Shown here in pieces: positions 5,891 through 5,917 of a stretch of DNA of 5,917 bases; the stretch's first letter is position 1, and each line of letters opens with the position of its first letter. A model generated the notes under the pieces. It worked only from the letters and a program-made list of their open reading frames with translations. It did no database searches and was not told where the DNA came from. The translations under genes and the position numbers were made by a program. Source of the stretch: an uncultured Anaplasmataceae bacterium (GTDB lineage Bacteria > Pseudomonadota > Alphaproteobacteria > Rickettsiales > CAIPFW01); NCBI GenBank assembly GCA_903864455.1, contig CAIPFW010000135.1:1-5917 (forward strand), in the 5' to 3' direction.

Positions 5891-5917
5891 TTGCGATAAA
5901 TAGATTATTTATATATA

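Overview
The window is very A+T-rich DNA with standard bacterial codon use (TGG for Trp, TGA used as a stop). The best family match is a large NAD-specific glutamate dehydrogenase of the alphaproteobacterial/rickettsial kind. A perfect ParB-type parS palindrome lies in the intergenic region. Together these point to a chromosomal segment of an A+T-rich alphaproteobacterium, plausibly a host-associated Rickettsiales or Holosporales-like lineage. That placement is inference from composition and one protein family, not a phylogeny.

Layout. Positions 1-980 (+) hold the 3' part of a gene that enters from outside the window. It encodes a Pro/Ile-rich heptapeptide array (21-bp DNA repeats), one glycine-rich membrane span and a charged, partly helical tail, with no recognised family. 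Positions 981-1508 are mostly non-coding. This stretch has one doubtful 65-codon ORF (1119-1316), a 9-bp inverted repeat, a pair of 7-bp direct repeats 21 bp apart, the parS site (1376-1391), and a strong hairpin just before the next gene. Positions 1509-2501 (+) encode a 330-residue protein that reads as a PAS-like region plus a GGDEF-fold domain with a destroyed GGDEF motif. Convergent to it, 5890-2583 (-) is a glutamate dehydrogenase gene in two pieces: a 952-codon ORF and a C-terminal piece in the -1 frame. The pieces are joined at an A7 tract (3070-3076) where one extra A would restore a single reading frame of about 1102 codons.

Functional reading. Glutamate dehydrogenase would convert glutamate to 2-oxoglutarate and ammonia, feeding amino-acid carbon into the TCA cycle. 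All landmark motifs of its catalytic core are present, so the split is either recent decay, a sequencing/assembly indel, or a frame repaired by slippage at the A tract. The parS site would load ParB for chromosome segregation and suggests the segment is in the origin-proximal part of the replicon. No parA/parB, oriC cluster, tRNA, rRNA, insertion sequence or CRISPR array is seen. The most interesting items are the parS site with its flanking repeats, the homopolymer-split and N-terminally short glutamate dehydrogenase, the near-identical 21-bp repeat array, and the degenerate GGDEF protein with a hairpin at its start.
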